Assembly (NCBI GenBank): GCA_031285625.1
Contig: JAITVV010000085.1
Coordinates: forward strand, 1 to 41,891
Length of the DNA: 41,891 nt
Direction of reading: 5' to 3'
Source of the DNA: Prevotella sp.
Lineage (GTDB): Bacteria; Bacteroidota; Bacteroidia; Bacteroidales; Dysgonomonadaceae
Shown: piece after piece, positions 1-9,500 of the stretch
How the letters are laid out: each line of letters begins with the position of its first letter
How positions within the stretch are numbered: position 1 is the stretch's first letter
Notes under the pieces: model-generated
Database searches by the model: none
The model's input: the letters and a program-made list of their open reading frames with translations, nothing else
Told to the model about the DNA's origin: nothing
Program-made: the position numbers and the translations under genes

Positions 1-1
1 T

Positions 2-118
2 TTGGCTTTCGAACTGTTGAATAACTGTGGTGGTCCGGACAGACAAGGTTATATCGGACTGCAAGATCATGGAGATGATGTGTGGTTCCGTAATATAAAG
101 GTGAAAATCCTAGACTAA
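2..118 (+). CDS. C-terminal end of a DUF1080 (3-keto-disaccharide hydrolase-like) protein, cut by window edge
   Basis: An open frame runs from the first bases to a TAA at 116-118 and encodes the last 38 residues of a protein. The tail GYIGLQDHGDDVWFRNI is the typical final strand set of DUF1080 proteins (concanavalin-like fold), where 'GLQDHG..VWFRNI.I' closes the jelly roll. The family includes hydrolases and lyases of 3-keto-glycosides. The start lies outside the window, so signal peptide and other domains cannot be judged. It sits just before a sugar isomerase and a second DUF1080-containing gene on the same strand, which supports a shared sugar-processing role. The motif match is strong but short. 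Confidence 0.75.
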   Translation: MAFELLNNCGGPDRQGYIGLQDHGDDVWFRNIKVKILD

Positions 119-154
119 ATTTCTCAGATTTTTTTCTATTTAACTTCGGTTAGT

Positions 155-195
155 ACTCCATTGGGGAGTTCATAAACTCTCCAATGGAGTTTTTT
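155..195 (+). terminator. Rho-independent terminator after the DUF1080 gene
   Basis: ACTCCATTGGGGAGTT at 155-170 pairs with AACTCTCCAATGGAGT at 175-190, giving 16 pairs with one G-U, a four-base loop, and a run of T after it. It lies 36 bases past the DUF1080 stop codon and 26 bases before the next start, so it probably limits read-through into the isomerase gene. Confidence 0.85.
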
Positions 196-220
196 AATAT
201 TACAATTAGCAATAAATATC

Positions 221-1132
221 ATGAAAAATAGATTTTACCTGTTAGTATTATTGGTTTCATTCATAATCGTACCGCAAATACTTCTAGCACAAAAGAAAGT
301 GAATAAGAAAAAAGATATAGCAATTCAGTTATATTCGGTAAGGGATCGTATTGGCAGTTACGTAGGTCAAACCGGAGGCTATCAAAATGATTATACTACA
401 ATTTTAAAAGAACTCGCTCAAATGGGATATACTGCTGTGGAAGCAGCAGGCTATAACGAAGGTAAATTTTATAACCGTACACCGGAAGAATTTAAAAAAG
501 ACGTAGAATCTGCCGGTCTGAAAGTATTATCCTCACATTGTACCAAACCGTTGACAGATGAAGAATTGGCATCAGGCGATTTTACCGAATCATTAAAATG
601 GTGGGATATTGCTATCGCAGCACATAAGGCAGCCGGAATGACTTATATTGTTACATCATGGCTTGATGTTCCAAAAACACTAAAAGATCTTAAAACTTAC
701 TGTGATTATTATAACGAGATCGGTAAGCGTTGCAAAACAAATGGATTGAAATATGGCTATCATAACCATGCACATGAGTTTCAGAAAGTAGAAGATCAGG
801 TAATGATGGATTATATGATTGAAAATACTGATCCTGAGTACGTATTTATCGAAATGGATGTTTACTGGGTAGTTATAGGTAAAAATAGTCCAGTGGATTA
901 TTTCAACAAATATCCTGGAAGATTTACTGTATTGCACATTAAAGATCATCGCGAAATAGGACAAAGCGGTATGGTAGGTTTTGATGCTATTTTCAAAAAT
1001 GCAGAAACTGCAGGTGTAAAAAATATTGTGGTGGAAGTTGAAAAATATAGCACTACAATTGAAGAAAGTATTAAAACCAGTATAGATTATTTACTGAATG
1101 CTTCTTTTGTAAAGGCAAGCTACAGTAAATAA
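221..1132 (+). CDS. Secreted sugar phosphate isomerase/epimerase-like TIM-barrel protein
   Basis: This is a 303-residue protein with a signal peptide (hydrophobic residues 6-22, cleavage probably after LLAQ near 24). The body is an AP-endonuclease-2/xylose-isomerase-like TIM barrel. AIQLYSVRDR (34-43) is the usual first strand of secreted sugar isomerases, and metal-binding candidates follow: H181 and H183 in HNHAHEF, E211 and D213 in IEMDVYW, H239 in LHIKD, and E282/E284 in VVEVEKY. The family isomerises or epimerises sugars with a divalent metal; secreted members are often found with Gfo/Idh/MocA and DUF1080 proteins in Bacteroidota. The substrate is unknown. It lies 31 bases before a DUF1080-PHP fusion and is probably co-transcribed with it. 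The start is fixed by the signal peptide. Confidence 0.85.
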   Translation: MKNRFYLLVLLVSFIIVPQILLAQKKVNKKKDIAIQLYSVRDRIGSYVGQTGGYQNDYTTILKELAQMGYTAVEAAGYNEGKFYNRTPEEFKKDVESAGLKVLSSHCTKPLTDEELASGDFTESLKWWDIAIAAHKAAGMTYIVTSWLDVPKTLKDLKTYCDYYNEIGKRCKTNGLKYGYHNHAHEFQKVEDQVMMDYMIENTDPEYVFIEMDVYWVVIGKNSPVDYFNKYPGRFTVLHIKDHREIGQSGMVGFDAIFKNAETAGVKNIVVEVEKYSTTIEESIKTSIDYLLNASFVKASYSK

Positions 1133-1163
1133 TCTGAAAAGGTTAATATAAACTTATCAGATA

Positions 1164-2552
1164 ATGAATAAAGTAATAGCCATTATACTACTAATATTGA
1201 ATATTTTGTTGTTAAGTTCCTGTAATAAAGAGAAAAACAGCGAATTATTTAATGGTAGTAATATGAACAATTGGCAAACATCGGGGGAAGTATTTCTTAA
1301 GGATAGTATCTTGATATTGTCTGGTACTAAATCGGAGGCTGTTCTTAAGAATAACTCGTATAAAGACTTTGAGCTAAGGTTGCAGATGCGTACTGTAAGG
1401 AATGGCAAGGGCTTTATAGCTTTCCATACTGATGATACAGGGAAAGGTTACCGTGTAGCTATTAACAATGATGAGAGCGAAACCGCCTGGTGGAGAATGA
1501 CTGGTAGCTTGTTAATGGTACGAAACCTTACTAAAAGTCTTGTGAAGGATGGTGAATGGTTTGATATGGTCATTCGTGTTGAGGGGCAGTCAATCACGGT
1601 TAAAATTAATGATATACTCGTAGTGGAATATATAGAGCCCGCAAATCCTTTACGCAAATCCCCATTTGAGAAATACTTACTATCAGAAGGAACAATAATG
1701 TTGATAAATCAGGGAGAAGGAAATATTGAATTTAAAGATATTTCTATTGAAACTATAGACCGGGAAGATATTAATATTCCTGCGCAACTGGCAATTGCTA
1801 AAGATGAGGATAAGGATGATATTATAAGATTACATCAGGATGACTTCCCTGTTCTTGATTACCATGTCCATTTGAAAGGGGGATTCTCTAAAGAGGCTGC
1901 AGCAAAACAGTCTCGGAAATATGGAATCAATTATGCCATAGCACCTAACTGTGGAATAGGTTTTCCAATCACTAATGATGAAGAAATATATAACTTTCTG
2001 GATAGTATGCGTAGCCAACCATTTATACTTGCTATGCAAGGAGAAGGGAGAGAATGGGTAACCACTTTTTCAAAGGTAGCACGAAATGAGTTTGATTTCG
2101 TATTTACTGATGCTTTAACATTTACTGATCATAAAAAACGACGGGTTCGTTTATGGGTTAATGAAGAAGTGATTATCGAGGATGAACAGCAATATATGGA
2201 GATGATTGTAGACAGAACCTGTGATGTGTTAACAGAACCAGCAAATGTATTTGTAAATCCATTTTTCTTACCTGAGCAGTTGAATGATAGGTATGATGAA
2301 TTATGGACAGACAGAAGGATTGATAAAGTAATCGAAGCTATTGAAAAAAGCGGAATGGCTTTGGAGATAAACGAGCTGTACAATATTCCAAGCAAGAAAA
2401 TTATATTGAAGGCAAAGAAGGCCGGAATTAAATTTACATTTGGTTCGAACAATATTAGTCCGGAGGTCGGAAAGCTAGAATATTCCATACGGATGAAAAA
2501 GGAATGTAATATAACCCAGCAGGATATGTATAAGCCTAAAGTTAAATTATAG
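1164..2552 (+). CDS. Lipoprotein fusing a DUF1080-like domain to a PHP-like domain
   Basis: A 462-residue lipoprotein: hydrophobic residues 4-17, then LLLSSC with the lipid-bearing cysteine at 20. Residues about 27-196 look like a DUF1080/concanavalin-like domain (ELFNGSNMNNWQ start, EFKDISIE end). Residues about 228-455 look like a PHP-family metal-dependent phosphoesterase, starting with DYHVHL (232-237), the first PHP metal motif. Later PHP landmarks are present in part: QGEGREW (292-298) and LEINELYN (400-407). The usual closing GSDAH motif reads FGSNN (426-430), so the last metal ligands are changed. Both domains point to carbohydrate or phosphoester chemistry in the periplasm, but the reaction is unknown. 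The gene ends an operon that begins with the TIM-barrel isomerase; a terminator follows. Confidence 0.75.
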   Translation: MNKVIAIILLILNILLLSSCNKEKNSELFNGSNMNNWQTSGEVFLKDSILILSGTKSEAVLKNNSYKDFELRLQMRTVRNGKGFIAFHTDDTGKGYRVAINNDESETAWWRMTGSLLMVRNLTKSLVKDGEWFDMVIRVEGQSITVKINDILVVEYIEPANPLRKSPFEKYLLSEGTIMLINQGEGNIEFKDISIETIDREDINIPAQLAIAKDEDKDDIIRLHQDDFPVLDYHVHLKGGFSKEAAAKQSRKYGINYAIAPNCGIGFPITNDEEIYNFLDSMRSQPFILAMQGEGREWVTTFSKVARNEFDFVFTDALTFTDHKKRRVRLWVNEEVIIEDEQQYMEMIVDRTCDVLTEPANVFVNPFFLPEQLNDRYDELWTDRRIDKVIEAIEKSGMALEINELYNIPSKKIILKAKKAGIKFTFGSNNISPEVGKLEYSIRMKKECNITQQDMYKPKVKL

Positions 2553-2584
2553 GTAATAGAGGTAAATAAGGTTATTTTGGTTGT

Positions 2585-2625
2585 AAGTCTCTGAGTCTAT
2601 TGTATAAAACTCAGGGACTTTTTTA
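2585..2625 (+). terminator. Rho-independent terminator after the DUF1080-PHP gene
   Basis: AAGTCTCTGAGT at 2585-2596 pairs with ACTCAGGGACTT at 2609-2620 (12 pairs, one G-U), followed by a T run. It lies 33 bases past the stop codon. Confidence 0.85.
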
Positions 2626-2735
2626 TTAAGAATATTAAGCTTAAGTCGAGAAATAACTAAATATATACAAAATATAACAAAAGAATTTAACCATATTTGC
2701 AATAACTTTATGTTTTACAGATAGACAGGCTAATT

Positions 2736-3260
2736 ATGGTAATTAATAGAAGCGAAATTAAAATAAAACCTTTTCAGGACGAAGATATACTGTTGTTTTC
2801 CAAATGGTTGGATAAGGGATATATTTCCAAATGGTTATGCTCGGAAGGAAAAGATCAAAAAGCGGATTGGTTAGATGAAGTAAATGAAAGGAATGGGAGA
2901 TACAGTTTTCTAAAACATTTTATTGTTTACCATAACAATACTAAAATAGGATACTGTCTTTACGCTGATTGCTTTTTCCTGAAAGATTTGGAAGAAGAGG
3001 GACATGATTTTGAGGATTTGTATGGAGATATTGTAGAAAAAAATCATACATATGAAATTGGTTACTTAATCGGTGAGGAAATATATTTAAATAAAGGTAT
3101 TGGCAAAATAATAATTCAAATACTGGAAGAAAAAATCATTGAATTAGGTGGACATGAAATATCAGCAGACCCTTCAGAAGAAAATATTTTTTCAATAAAA
3201 GTATTATTAAGTAATGGTTTTAAGAAAAAAAAAGATGGTGATTATAGAAAAGTAATATGA
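2736..3260 (+). CDS. GNAT-family N-acetyltransferase
   Basis: A 174-residue soluble protein with the GNAT fold. The acetyl-CoA pyrophosphate loop is visible as NKGIGK (about 118-123) after the strand YEIGYLIGEEIY, and the C-terminal ADPSEENIFSIKVLLSNGF matches the conserved 'D..N..a...y...GF' motif of GNATs such as RimJ and AAC(6') relatives. It moves an acetyl group from acetyl-CoA to an amine. The acceptor may be an aminoglycoside, a peptide N-terminus or a small amine and cannot be told from sequence alone. It stands alone: a terminator precedes it and the next gene converges on it. A weak promoter-like CATATTTG lies at about 2693-2700. Confidence 0.8.
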   Translation: MVINRSEIKIKPFQDEDILLFSKWLDKGYISKWLCSEGKDQKADWLDEVNERNGRYSFLKHFIVYHNNTKIGYCLYADCFFLKDLEEEGHDFEDLYGDIVEKNHTYEIGYLIGEEIYLNKGIGKIIIQILEEKIIELGGHEISADPSEENIFSIKVLLSNGFKKKKDGDYRKVI

Positions 3261-3283
3261 TTGTTCAGAATCAATCGACCTTC

Positions 3284-3715
3284 TTATTCAATTCTATTTC
3301 CTTCCATATCTATAAAGAAAGTCTCCCCATTTAGTTTAACCTTTGCTTTGCCATCTTTGTTAAAATAGCGGGCGTCATCATATACAAATGGAATAACCTC
3401 TTTCCCAGTCTGATCCATAAAGCCACATTTACCCTCTATGCATACTGCGGCTAGTCCTGTTTTGGTAAATGACCAGGCAGGATTATAAATACATGGAATA
3501 ACCTGTTTTCCAGTTTTGTCCACATAACCCCACCAGCCGTTCAATCGGACTAATGCCAGTCCTACAGAAAATGCATGAGCATAGTCATATGTAAACGGTA
3601 CAACTTCTTCAGATGTTTCAGCATCTACAAATCCCCATTTACCGTTGTTTTCCATCGCCACTAATTTCCATGTGTCGGAAGTTGAAGGATTCTTTTTTGT
3701 TTGTTTTTTATCCAT
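3284..3715 (-). CDS. WG-repeat (KWG) protein
   Basis: A 143-residue protein made almost entirely of WG repeats, each about 32-35 residues. The repeats start near GKWGFVDAETSEEVVPF, GWWGYVDKTGKQVIPC, GKCGFMDQTGKEVIPF and a shorter fourth copy, GETFFIDMEGNRI. WG repeats form beta-sheet modules of unclear function and often appear in Bacteroidota proteins linked to the cell surface or to stress. No signal peptide is visible; the N-terminus is polar and lysine-rich (MDKKQTKKN). The gene starts 71 bases after the end of the AraC regulator on the same strand, so it may be co-transcribed with it. No enzymatic motif is seen. Confidence 0.85.
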   Translation of the reverse strand: MDKKQTKKNPSTSDTWKLVAMENNGKWGFVDAETSEEVVPFTYDYAHAFSVGLALVRLNGWWGYVDKTGKQVIPCIYNPAWSFTKTGLAAVCIEGKCGFMDQTGKEVIPFVYDDARYFNKDGKAKVKLNGETFFIDMEGNRIE

Positions 3716-3786
3716 TTCGATTCATTAAAGTGTAATTACAAAATAATATGGAAGTCTGCGAATTTAGCAAATGTTTGGAATATTTA

Positions 3787-4662
3787 TTAGCTTCCCCTAT
3801 ATTTCAAAGGGGTAACTCCTGCGTATTGTTTAAAAAAACGACCGAAAAAGGAAGGATTAGGAAAATTCAATTCTTCTGATATTTGCAGCACAGTCATATT
3901 CGATGATTTAAGCAACACTTTGGCATCAAGTATAACAGCTTCATTAATCCAGTAATTAATTGATTTTCCTGTTATTTTCTTTAAAGTTCTCGATAAATAT
4001 TGTATAGTCATACACATTTTATCAGCATAAAATAAGGCATTTCTTTCTTGCCTGTGGTATTGCATTAGTAGATCAGAAAATTCAGATACGATCTCCTCTC
4101 CTCGTGAATTTGCTTTAGTATTAATTCTAATCTCTTCTTCAACATAAAAAGAGCCAATCAAAGCTATTAAAGCACACAACAAGCTTTTAGCAACTTCTTT
4201 CCTGTAGATATGTTTTTCCTTATTACAAGCCTGAGCTATAAATGAATGGTATTCGATAAGCTCCTTCATGTTTTCGTCTGACACCTCAAGGCAGGGATGA
4301 TGTTTCATTTTATTGAAAACATCAAAATCTTTTGGTAAGGGTAGATTATTCATGAAATCGACTGAAAAGAATAAAACCTCGACGAAATAATCGTCCGATT
4401 TTTCCAATAATTCGACAATCCTATTAGGTAACACTGTAAATATAGTATTCGGTTTCAAAGCATATTCTTTAAGATCTATATTTAACCGGGATTCACCTTT
4501 CAGGCATATCCCGAACAACATGCCTTTAAGTAAGAACGGGTATTCATAAGATAAATAAGGCGCAGGAGATTCAGAGGTATTTGTTATTACATAACGATAA
4601 GAAGCCAACGTTTCTGATTCTGGGACTTCATCAAATGAAACTATAGATAATTTTTTCTCCAT
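3787..4662 (-). CDS. AraC-family transcriptional regulator
   Basis: A 291-residue one-component regulator. The C-terminal third (about 185-291) is an AraC/XylS double helix-turn-helix: the first helix pair includes NALFYADKMCMTIQYLSRTL, and the second includes ISEELNFPNPSFFGRFFKQY followed by the usual G.TP..YR end (GVTPLKYRGS). The N-terminal part (about 30-150) is cupin-like, with no strong ligand signature. It probably binds DNA near its own promoter. It is divergent from the marR-RND operon and shares a 316-base AT-rich intergenic region with it, so control of the efflux genes is possible but not shown. A WG-repeat gene follows downstream. Confidence 0.9.
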   Translation of the reverse strand: MEKKLSIVSFDEVPESETLASYRYVITNTSESPAPYLSYEYPFLLKGMLFGICLKGESRLNIDLKEYALKPNTIFTVLPNRIVELLEKSDDYFVEVLFFSVDFMNNLPLPKDFDVFNKMKHHPCLEVSDENMKELIEYHSFIAQACNKEKHIYRKEVAKSLLCALIALIGSFYVEEEIRINTKANSRGEEIVSEFSDLLMQYHRQERNALFYADKMCMTIQYLSRTLKKITGKSINYWINEAVILDAKVLLKSSNMTVLQISEELNFPNPSFFGRFFKQYAGVTPLKYRGS

Positions 4663-4978
4663 AGACTAAGGTTTATTTCTCAAAAATAAATGAATAAGAT
4701 CTATTAATCAAGTGAAATAGTCATTAAAAAGTATACTATGATAAAATATGCGTTTATCTGTTTACTATAATTTCTTTATTATATAAGTAAAGCTTATTTT
4801 ATTATTAATATGGTATGATATCGGACATAATTGGAATTAATTAGGTATTAATCTTTTCACTTAATAATTCAACCTTTGTATAAAATAATAAGATATATTC
4901 ATTTGAAATACCCTAATTATCAATATAAAATACTTTTTATAAAATAAACTTATAATAAATAATAAAATATTAAGTATT
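4663..4978. promoter_or_regulatory. AT-rich divergent regulatory region between araC-type and marR-type genes
   Basis: No gene fits in these 316 bases. The stretch is extremely AT-rich and lies between two divergent regulator genes, so it must hold the promoters for both. A near-consensus -7 box for the plus direction, AACCTTTG (TAnnTTTG with one mismatch), lies at about 4870-4877, roughly 100 bases before the marR start. No clear matching -33 box or operator palindrome could be assigned by eye. Confidence 0.45.
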
Positions 4979-5434
4979 ATGAACGACAAAGATATTCCTC
5001 AAGAATCCATGCCGATAATGGACATTCTTATGTGGCGTGTAATTAAGCTGTTTCTTAAGAATAAGAAGCAAATACTGGAAAGACTGAATCTTACATGTTC
5101 CCAGTTTGAGATACTTTCAGCCATACATTATCTACAAAAATTTAAATCCGGTATTATTCAAGCTGAACTATCTGAAAGAACAGGTATTGATCCCATGACT
5201 ACCTCTACCATTTTGCGTAATCTGGAGAAGAAAGGGTTTATAACGCGAAGCCGTAGTATTGTAAATACCCGAACAGTAGAAGTGATGCTCACTGCAAATG
5301 GAGTAGAATTGCTGGAAAAAGCATATCAGCAAATAAGATCGTCCAGCGAACTTATTTATAAGGATGTAAATAAGAAATATCTCGCATCGCAATTAGCAAA
5401 ATTATCTGATAAATTAAATAAACTAAATTATTAA
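4979..5434 (+). CDS. MarR-family transcriptional regulator of the adjacent RND efflux operon
   Basis: A 151-residue winged-helix protein. The recognition region (about 45-100) reads QFEILSAIHYL, then QAELSERTGIDPMTTSTILR and NLEKKGFITRSRSIVNTR, the usual MarR order of helix-turn-helix and wing. MarR proteins are dimers that repress nearby genes until a small aromatic or toxic ligand releases them. The stop codon is 5 bases before the efflux adaptor start, so regulator and pump are one transcript, which suggests autorepression. The ligand is unknown. Confidence 0.9.
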   Translation: MNDKDIPQESMPIMDILMWRVIKLFLKNKKQILERLNLTCSQFEILSAIHYLQKFKSGIIQAELSERTGIDPMTTSTILRNLEKKGFITRSRSIVNTRTVEVMLTANGVELLEKAYQQIRSSSELIYKDVNKKYLASQLAKLSDKLNKLNY

Positions 5435-5439
5435 AAACA

Positions 5440-6540
5440 ATGAAACTAGAGAAGATTGTATTAGGCGTAGTAGCTCTCATCGCATTCGTTTCATGTGGTA
5501 AGAAACAAGAAGCATCCCAGACAAGTGAGTTAATATATCCAACAATAGTATTGGATGAGCAAGATGCTGAGCTAAGAGCGATTTATCCCGTATCTATAAA
5601 AGGGCGGGAAGATATTGAGATTCGTCCACGCATTGATGGTTTTATAATGAACATTCATGTAGATGAGGGTTCGGTGGTAAAAAAAGGACAGATACTCTTC
5701 GAAGTCAATTCACCACAGGCCGAGCAATCCTTAACTTCTGCTCAGGCTGCATTGAAAAGCGCAGAAGCCCGTGTGAATACAGCTAAAGTAAATGTAAACA
5801 GAATAAAACCATTAGCTGAAAAAGGTATTGTAGGCAACGTACAGCTCGAAACTGCGGAAGACTCTTATCAATCGGCTTTAGCAGACTTGGAGCAAGCTAA
5901 AGCTACATTGAAAAATGCCCAGGCGACAATAGATTGGACAAAAGTAACGTCACCGGTTGACGGTCTTGTCGGACATATCCCTTACCGACAGGGAAGTTTG
6001 GTAAACTCTTCAAATGTACTAACAACTGTTGCAAATATAAGTAATGTATTTGCCTACTTTTCTTTAAATGAAAAGGATTTGCGAACGTTTATAAATAACC
6101 TTGAAGGTGACACACAAGCCGAAAAGATCAAAAATATACCAGAAGTAACGCTTACTCTTGCTGATGGAACTATTTATCCTGAAAAAGGGAAAGTAGAAAC
6201 TATTGCAGGAGTACTCAATGTGACTACAGGTTCAGCCAATTTTCGGGCAGAGTTTCCTAATAAACAAGGAGAACTAAGAAGTGGAACCAGCGGAAATGTT
6301 TCTATCCCACGTATGCTTAAAAATGTGTTTGTCATTCCTCAAAAGGCCACTTTTGCTCAACAGAACAAAACTATAATTTTTGTCGTTCAGGGTGATTCTG
6401 TAGTACAACGGATAATATCAGTTATTCCGATGCCTAATGGCCAAAATTATGCTGTAACAGAAGGCTTGAAAAAAGGAGAACGGGTAGTAACTGAAGGTAT
6501 AGTTACACTTGCTAACGGAAAGAAAATTCAGTATCAATAA
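5440..6540 (+). CDS. RND efflux periplasmic adaptor lipoprotein (AcrA/MexA type)
   Basis: A 366-residue membrane-fusion protein. The signal region ends with AFVSC, giving a lipidated Cys19. After it come the barrel-sandwich (lipoyl) half-motif RPRIDGFIMNIHVDEGSVVKK (about 65-85), a coiled-coil hairpin (about 88-165, rich in Ala, Glu and Lys), the second lipoyl half around WTKVTSPVDGLVGHI, and C-terminal beta-barrel and membrane-proximal domains. It links the inner-membrane pump to the outer-membrane factor in the periplasm. It lies between marR and the pump gene with short spacers (5 and 20 bases), the usual order for an acrAB-tolC-like operon. Length is typical for the family. Confidence 0.93.
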   Translation: MKLEKIVLGVVALIAFVSCGKKQEASQTSELIYPTIVLDEQDAELRAIYPVSIKGREDIEIRPRIDGFIMNIHVDEGSVVKKGQILFEVNSPQAEQSLTSAQAALKSAEARVNTAKVNVNRIKPLAEKGIVGNVQLETAEDSYQSALADLEQAKATLKNAQATIDWTKVTSPVDGLVGHIPYRQGSLVNSSNVLTTVANISNVFAYFSLNEKDLRTFINNLEGDTQAEKIKNIPEVTLTLADGTIYPEKGKVETIAGVLNVTTGSANFRAEFPNKQGELRSGTSGNVSIPRMLKNVFVIPQKATFAQQNKTIIFVVQGDSVVQRIISVIPMPNGQNYAVTEGLKKGERVVTEGIVTLANGKKIQYQ

Positions 6541-6560
6541 CTTTCATTAAATATATAACG

Positions 6561-9500
6561 ATGTTAAAAACATTTATAGACAGACCTGTCTTATCTACCG
6601 TAATATCAATTATTATAGTAGTATTAGGTATCATCGGAATTGCTACTTTGCCTATTGAGCAATACCCCGATATAGCACCTCCTACCGTGCAGATAGATGC
6701 GCAGTATCCGGGAGCTAATGCCGATGTGATAATGAATAGTGTGATTATTCCACTGGAAGAACAGATAAATGGGGTGGAAGGTATGACATATATGACCTCT
6801 ACTGCATCTAATACAGGCCAGGCCAGTATTTCTGTATTTTTCGAGAAAGGAATAAATCCTGATATAGCAGCTGTAAACGTACAAAATCTTGTAGCAAGAG
6901 CAACACCACAGCTTCCTGCCGAGGTAAACCAAATTGGTGTAGCAGTTCGTAAACAGCTAAGTAGCTATATCCTGATGATTTCACTTTCATCAGACAATCC
7001 TGATTATGATGGTGAATTTATTCAGAATTATGCTAATATCAATCTTATCCCTCAAATTAAACGTGTATACGGAGTAGGGGATGCTATGGTATTAGGCGCC
7101 CGCGATTATTCTATGCGGGTATGGCTAAAGCCTGATATTATGGCTTCTTATAAAATAAATCCATCAGAGGTTATTGCAGCATTACAAGACCAGAATATTG
7201 AAGCTGCTCCAGGCGAAATCGGACAAAACAGTGATCAGGCATTTCAATACACATTGAAATATACAGGCCGGCTGAAAACAGAACAGGAATTCGGAGATAT
7301 TGTTGTCCGTTCCCAAGAAGGGCATGTATTAAGATTGCGTGATGTTGCTGATGTTGAATTAGGTTCATTGTACTACAGTCTTATCAGTCGTACAAATGGT
7401 GACGAATCTGTATTTATGGCCATTAGCCAGACAGCAGGTTCTAATGCTCAGGAGCTTATTAATAACATCAAATCAGTTATCAATGAAGAGTCTAAATCTT
7501 TTCCTCCCGGATTGAAGGTAAACTACATGGTAGATATTAATGAGTTTCTTGATGCCTCTATGAATAAGCTTATGGCTACTTTTGTTGAAGCATTACTATT
7601 AGTATTTCTTGTCGTGTTCATTTTCCTGCAAGACTGGAAATCTACATTGATCCCAGCTATTGCAGTTCCGGTTGCTATTATTGGCACATTCTTTTTCCTA
7701 CAGTTACTCGGGTTCTCCATCAATATTCTTACACTATTCGCACTAGTACTCGCAATCGGTATTGTGGTCGATGATGCTATAATCGTAGTGGAGGCCGTTC
7801 ACGCCCAGATGGAAAATGGGGAAACAGATCCTAAGCAGGCTGCGCTGACTGCTATGAAAGAGATTGCTCCTGCTATTGTTGCTATCACATTGGTTATGTC
7901 TTCCGTATTTATTCCTGTCAGCTTCATTGGTGGAACCAGCGGTGTTTTCTTCAAGCAATTTGGATTGACACTAGCCATATCAATCCTTATTTCTGCAGTT
8001 AATGCTCTAACGCTTAGCCCTGCTCTCTGTGCTTTATTTTTAAAACCACATCATACAGATTCGGATAAAAAGAAAAACTTCTTGCAACGTTTCTTCTATT
8101 ATTTCAATATTGGATTCAGTGCAGGAACTAATAAGTATAAATCATCGTTACATTTCTTGGGAAAAAAGAATAATCGCTGGATAACAGTTGCTATTATTCT
8201 TATTTTTTCAGCAGTTTTGTTCGGATTGATGAAAAAGCTTCCTACCGGATTTGTGCCTTCAGAAGATAGTGGAAGTATGGTTGGCTTGATATCATTACCG
8301 CCGGGCTCTTCTATGGAGCGAACGGACTCTATAGTGCAAAAAGCATTAACAGTGATAAAAGACGTAGAAGAGATAGATCTCGTGACTGAAATCACAGGCG
8401 TAAACTTCCTTAGCGGCAGTGGTGGTATGGCTGGCTCATATAGTACACTAATGATAAAATTAAAGCATTGGAAAGAGCGTAAAACCTCTACTGCTGAAAT
8501 ATCTGCAGTTTTAACTGAAAAGATCAAAGGAATACAAGGGGCAACATTTATGTTTTTTGGTATGCCTACTCTACAGGGATTTGGTATGAGTACAGGGGTT
8601 GAATTGAAAATGCAGGATAGAACAGGCGGGGATATTCATAATTTTTATAATGTTACAAATGAATTTCTGGCTAAATTAAGCGAACGCGATGAGGTGATGA
8701 CAGCCATGACTACTTTTAATCCGAACTTTCCTCAAAGGCAGATTGACGCTAATATACCTAAAATAAAAGAGGCTGGTTTGACTCTTGGTGATATAATGAC
8801 AACCTTACAAGCCTATGTAGGTAGTATGTATGTATCTAATTTTAACTTGTTTGGAAAGCAATTCAGAGTGATGGTTCAGGCCCCGCCTCAATATAGAGAA
8901 AAACTGGAAGATATGGAGAGGATATTTGTACGTACACCATCCGGAGATATGGCACCCATTAGTGAATTCATTACTGTTACACCTGTTACAGGGCCTCAGT
9001 CTCTTACACGGTTCAATATGTTCCAGTCAATGGATGTAACTATTATACCTGACTTTACAGAAGGTTATAGTACAGGGGATGTTATTAATATAATTGGCGA
9101 AGTGTCTAAAGGTGTTTTACCTTCCGGTTATGGATACGAGTATTCGGGGATGACACGTGAAGAGACAGGACAAAGTTCGCAGGTCATCATCATTTTTGCA
9201 ATCTGTTTGATATTTGTATATCTCTTATTATCTGCATTATATGAGAGCTATATTCTGCCATTATCTGTTTTGTTCTCTCTTCCTGTAGGATTAGCCGGAG
9301 TATTTGTCTTCCTGATGATCTTTGGTGTACATAAAGGAATTGTGAATAATATATATGTACAGATATCTCTTATAATGTTAATTGGATTGTTGGCTAAAAA
9401 TGCCATACTTATTGTAGAATATGCTATTCAACGTCGCCAGCAGGGACAAAGTATAATAGAAGCTGCAGTCAATGGAGCAGTGGCCCGTCTTCGTCCTATA

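Noticed and set aside
8099-8527. Reverse-strand frame of 142 codons inside the RND pump gene
   Set aside because: It overlaps a complete, well-conserved pump gene and has no family features.
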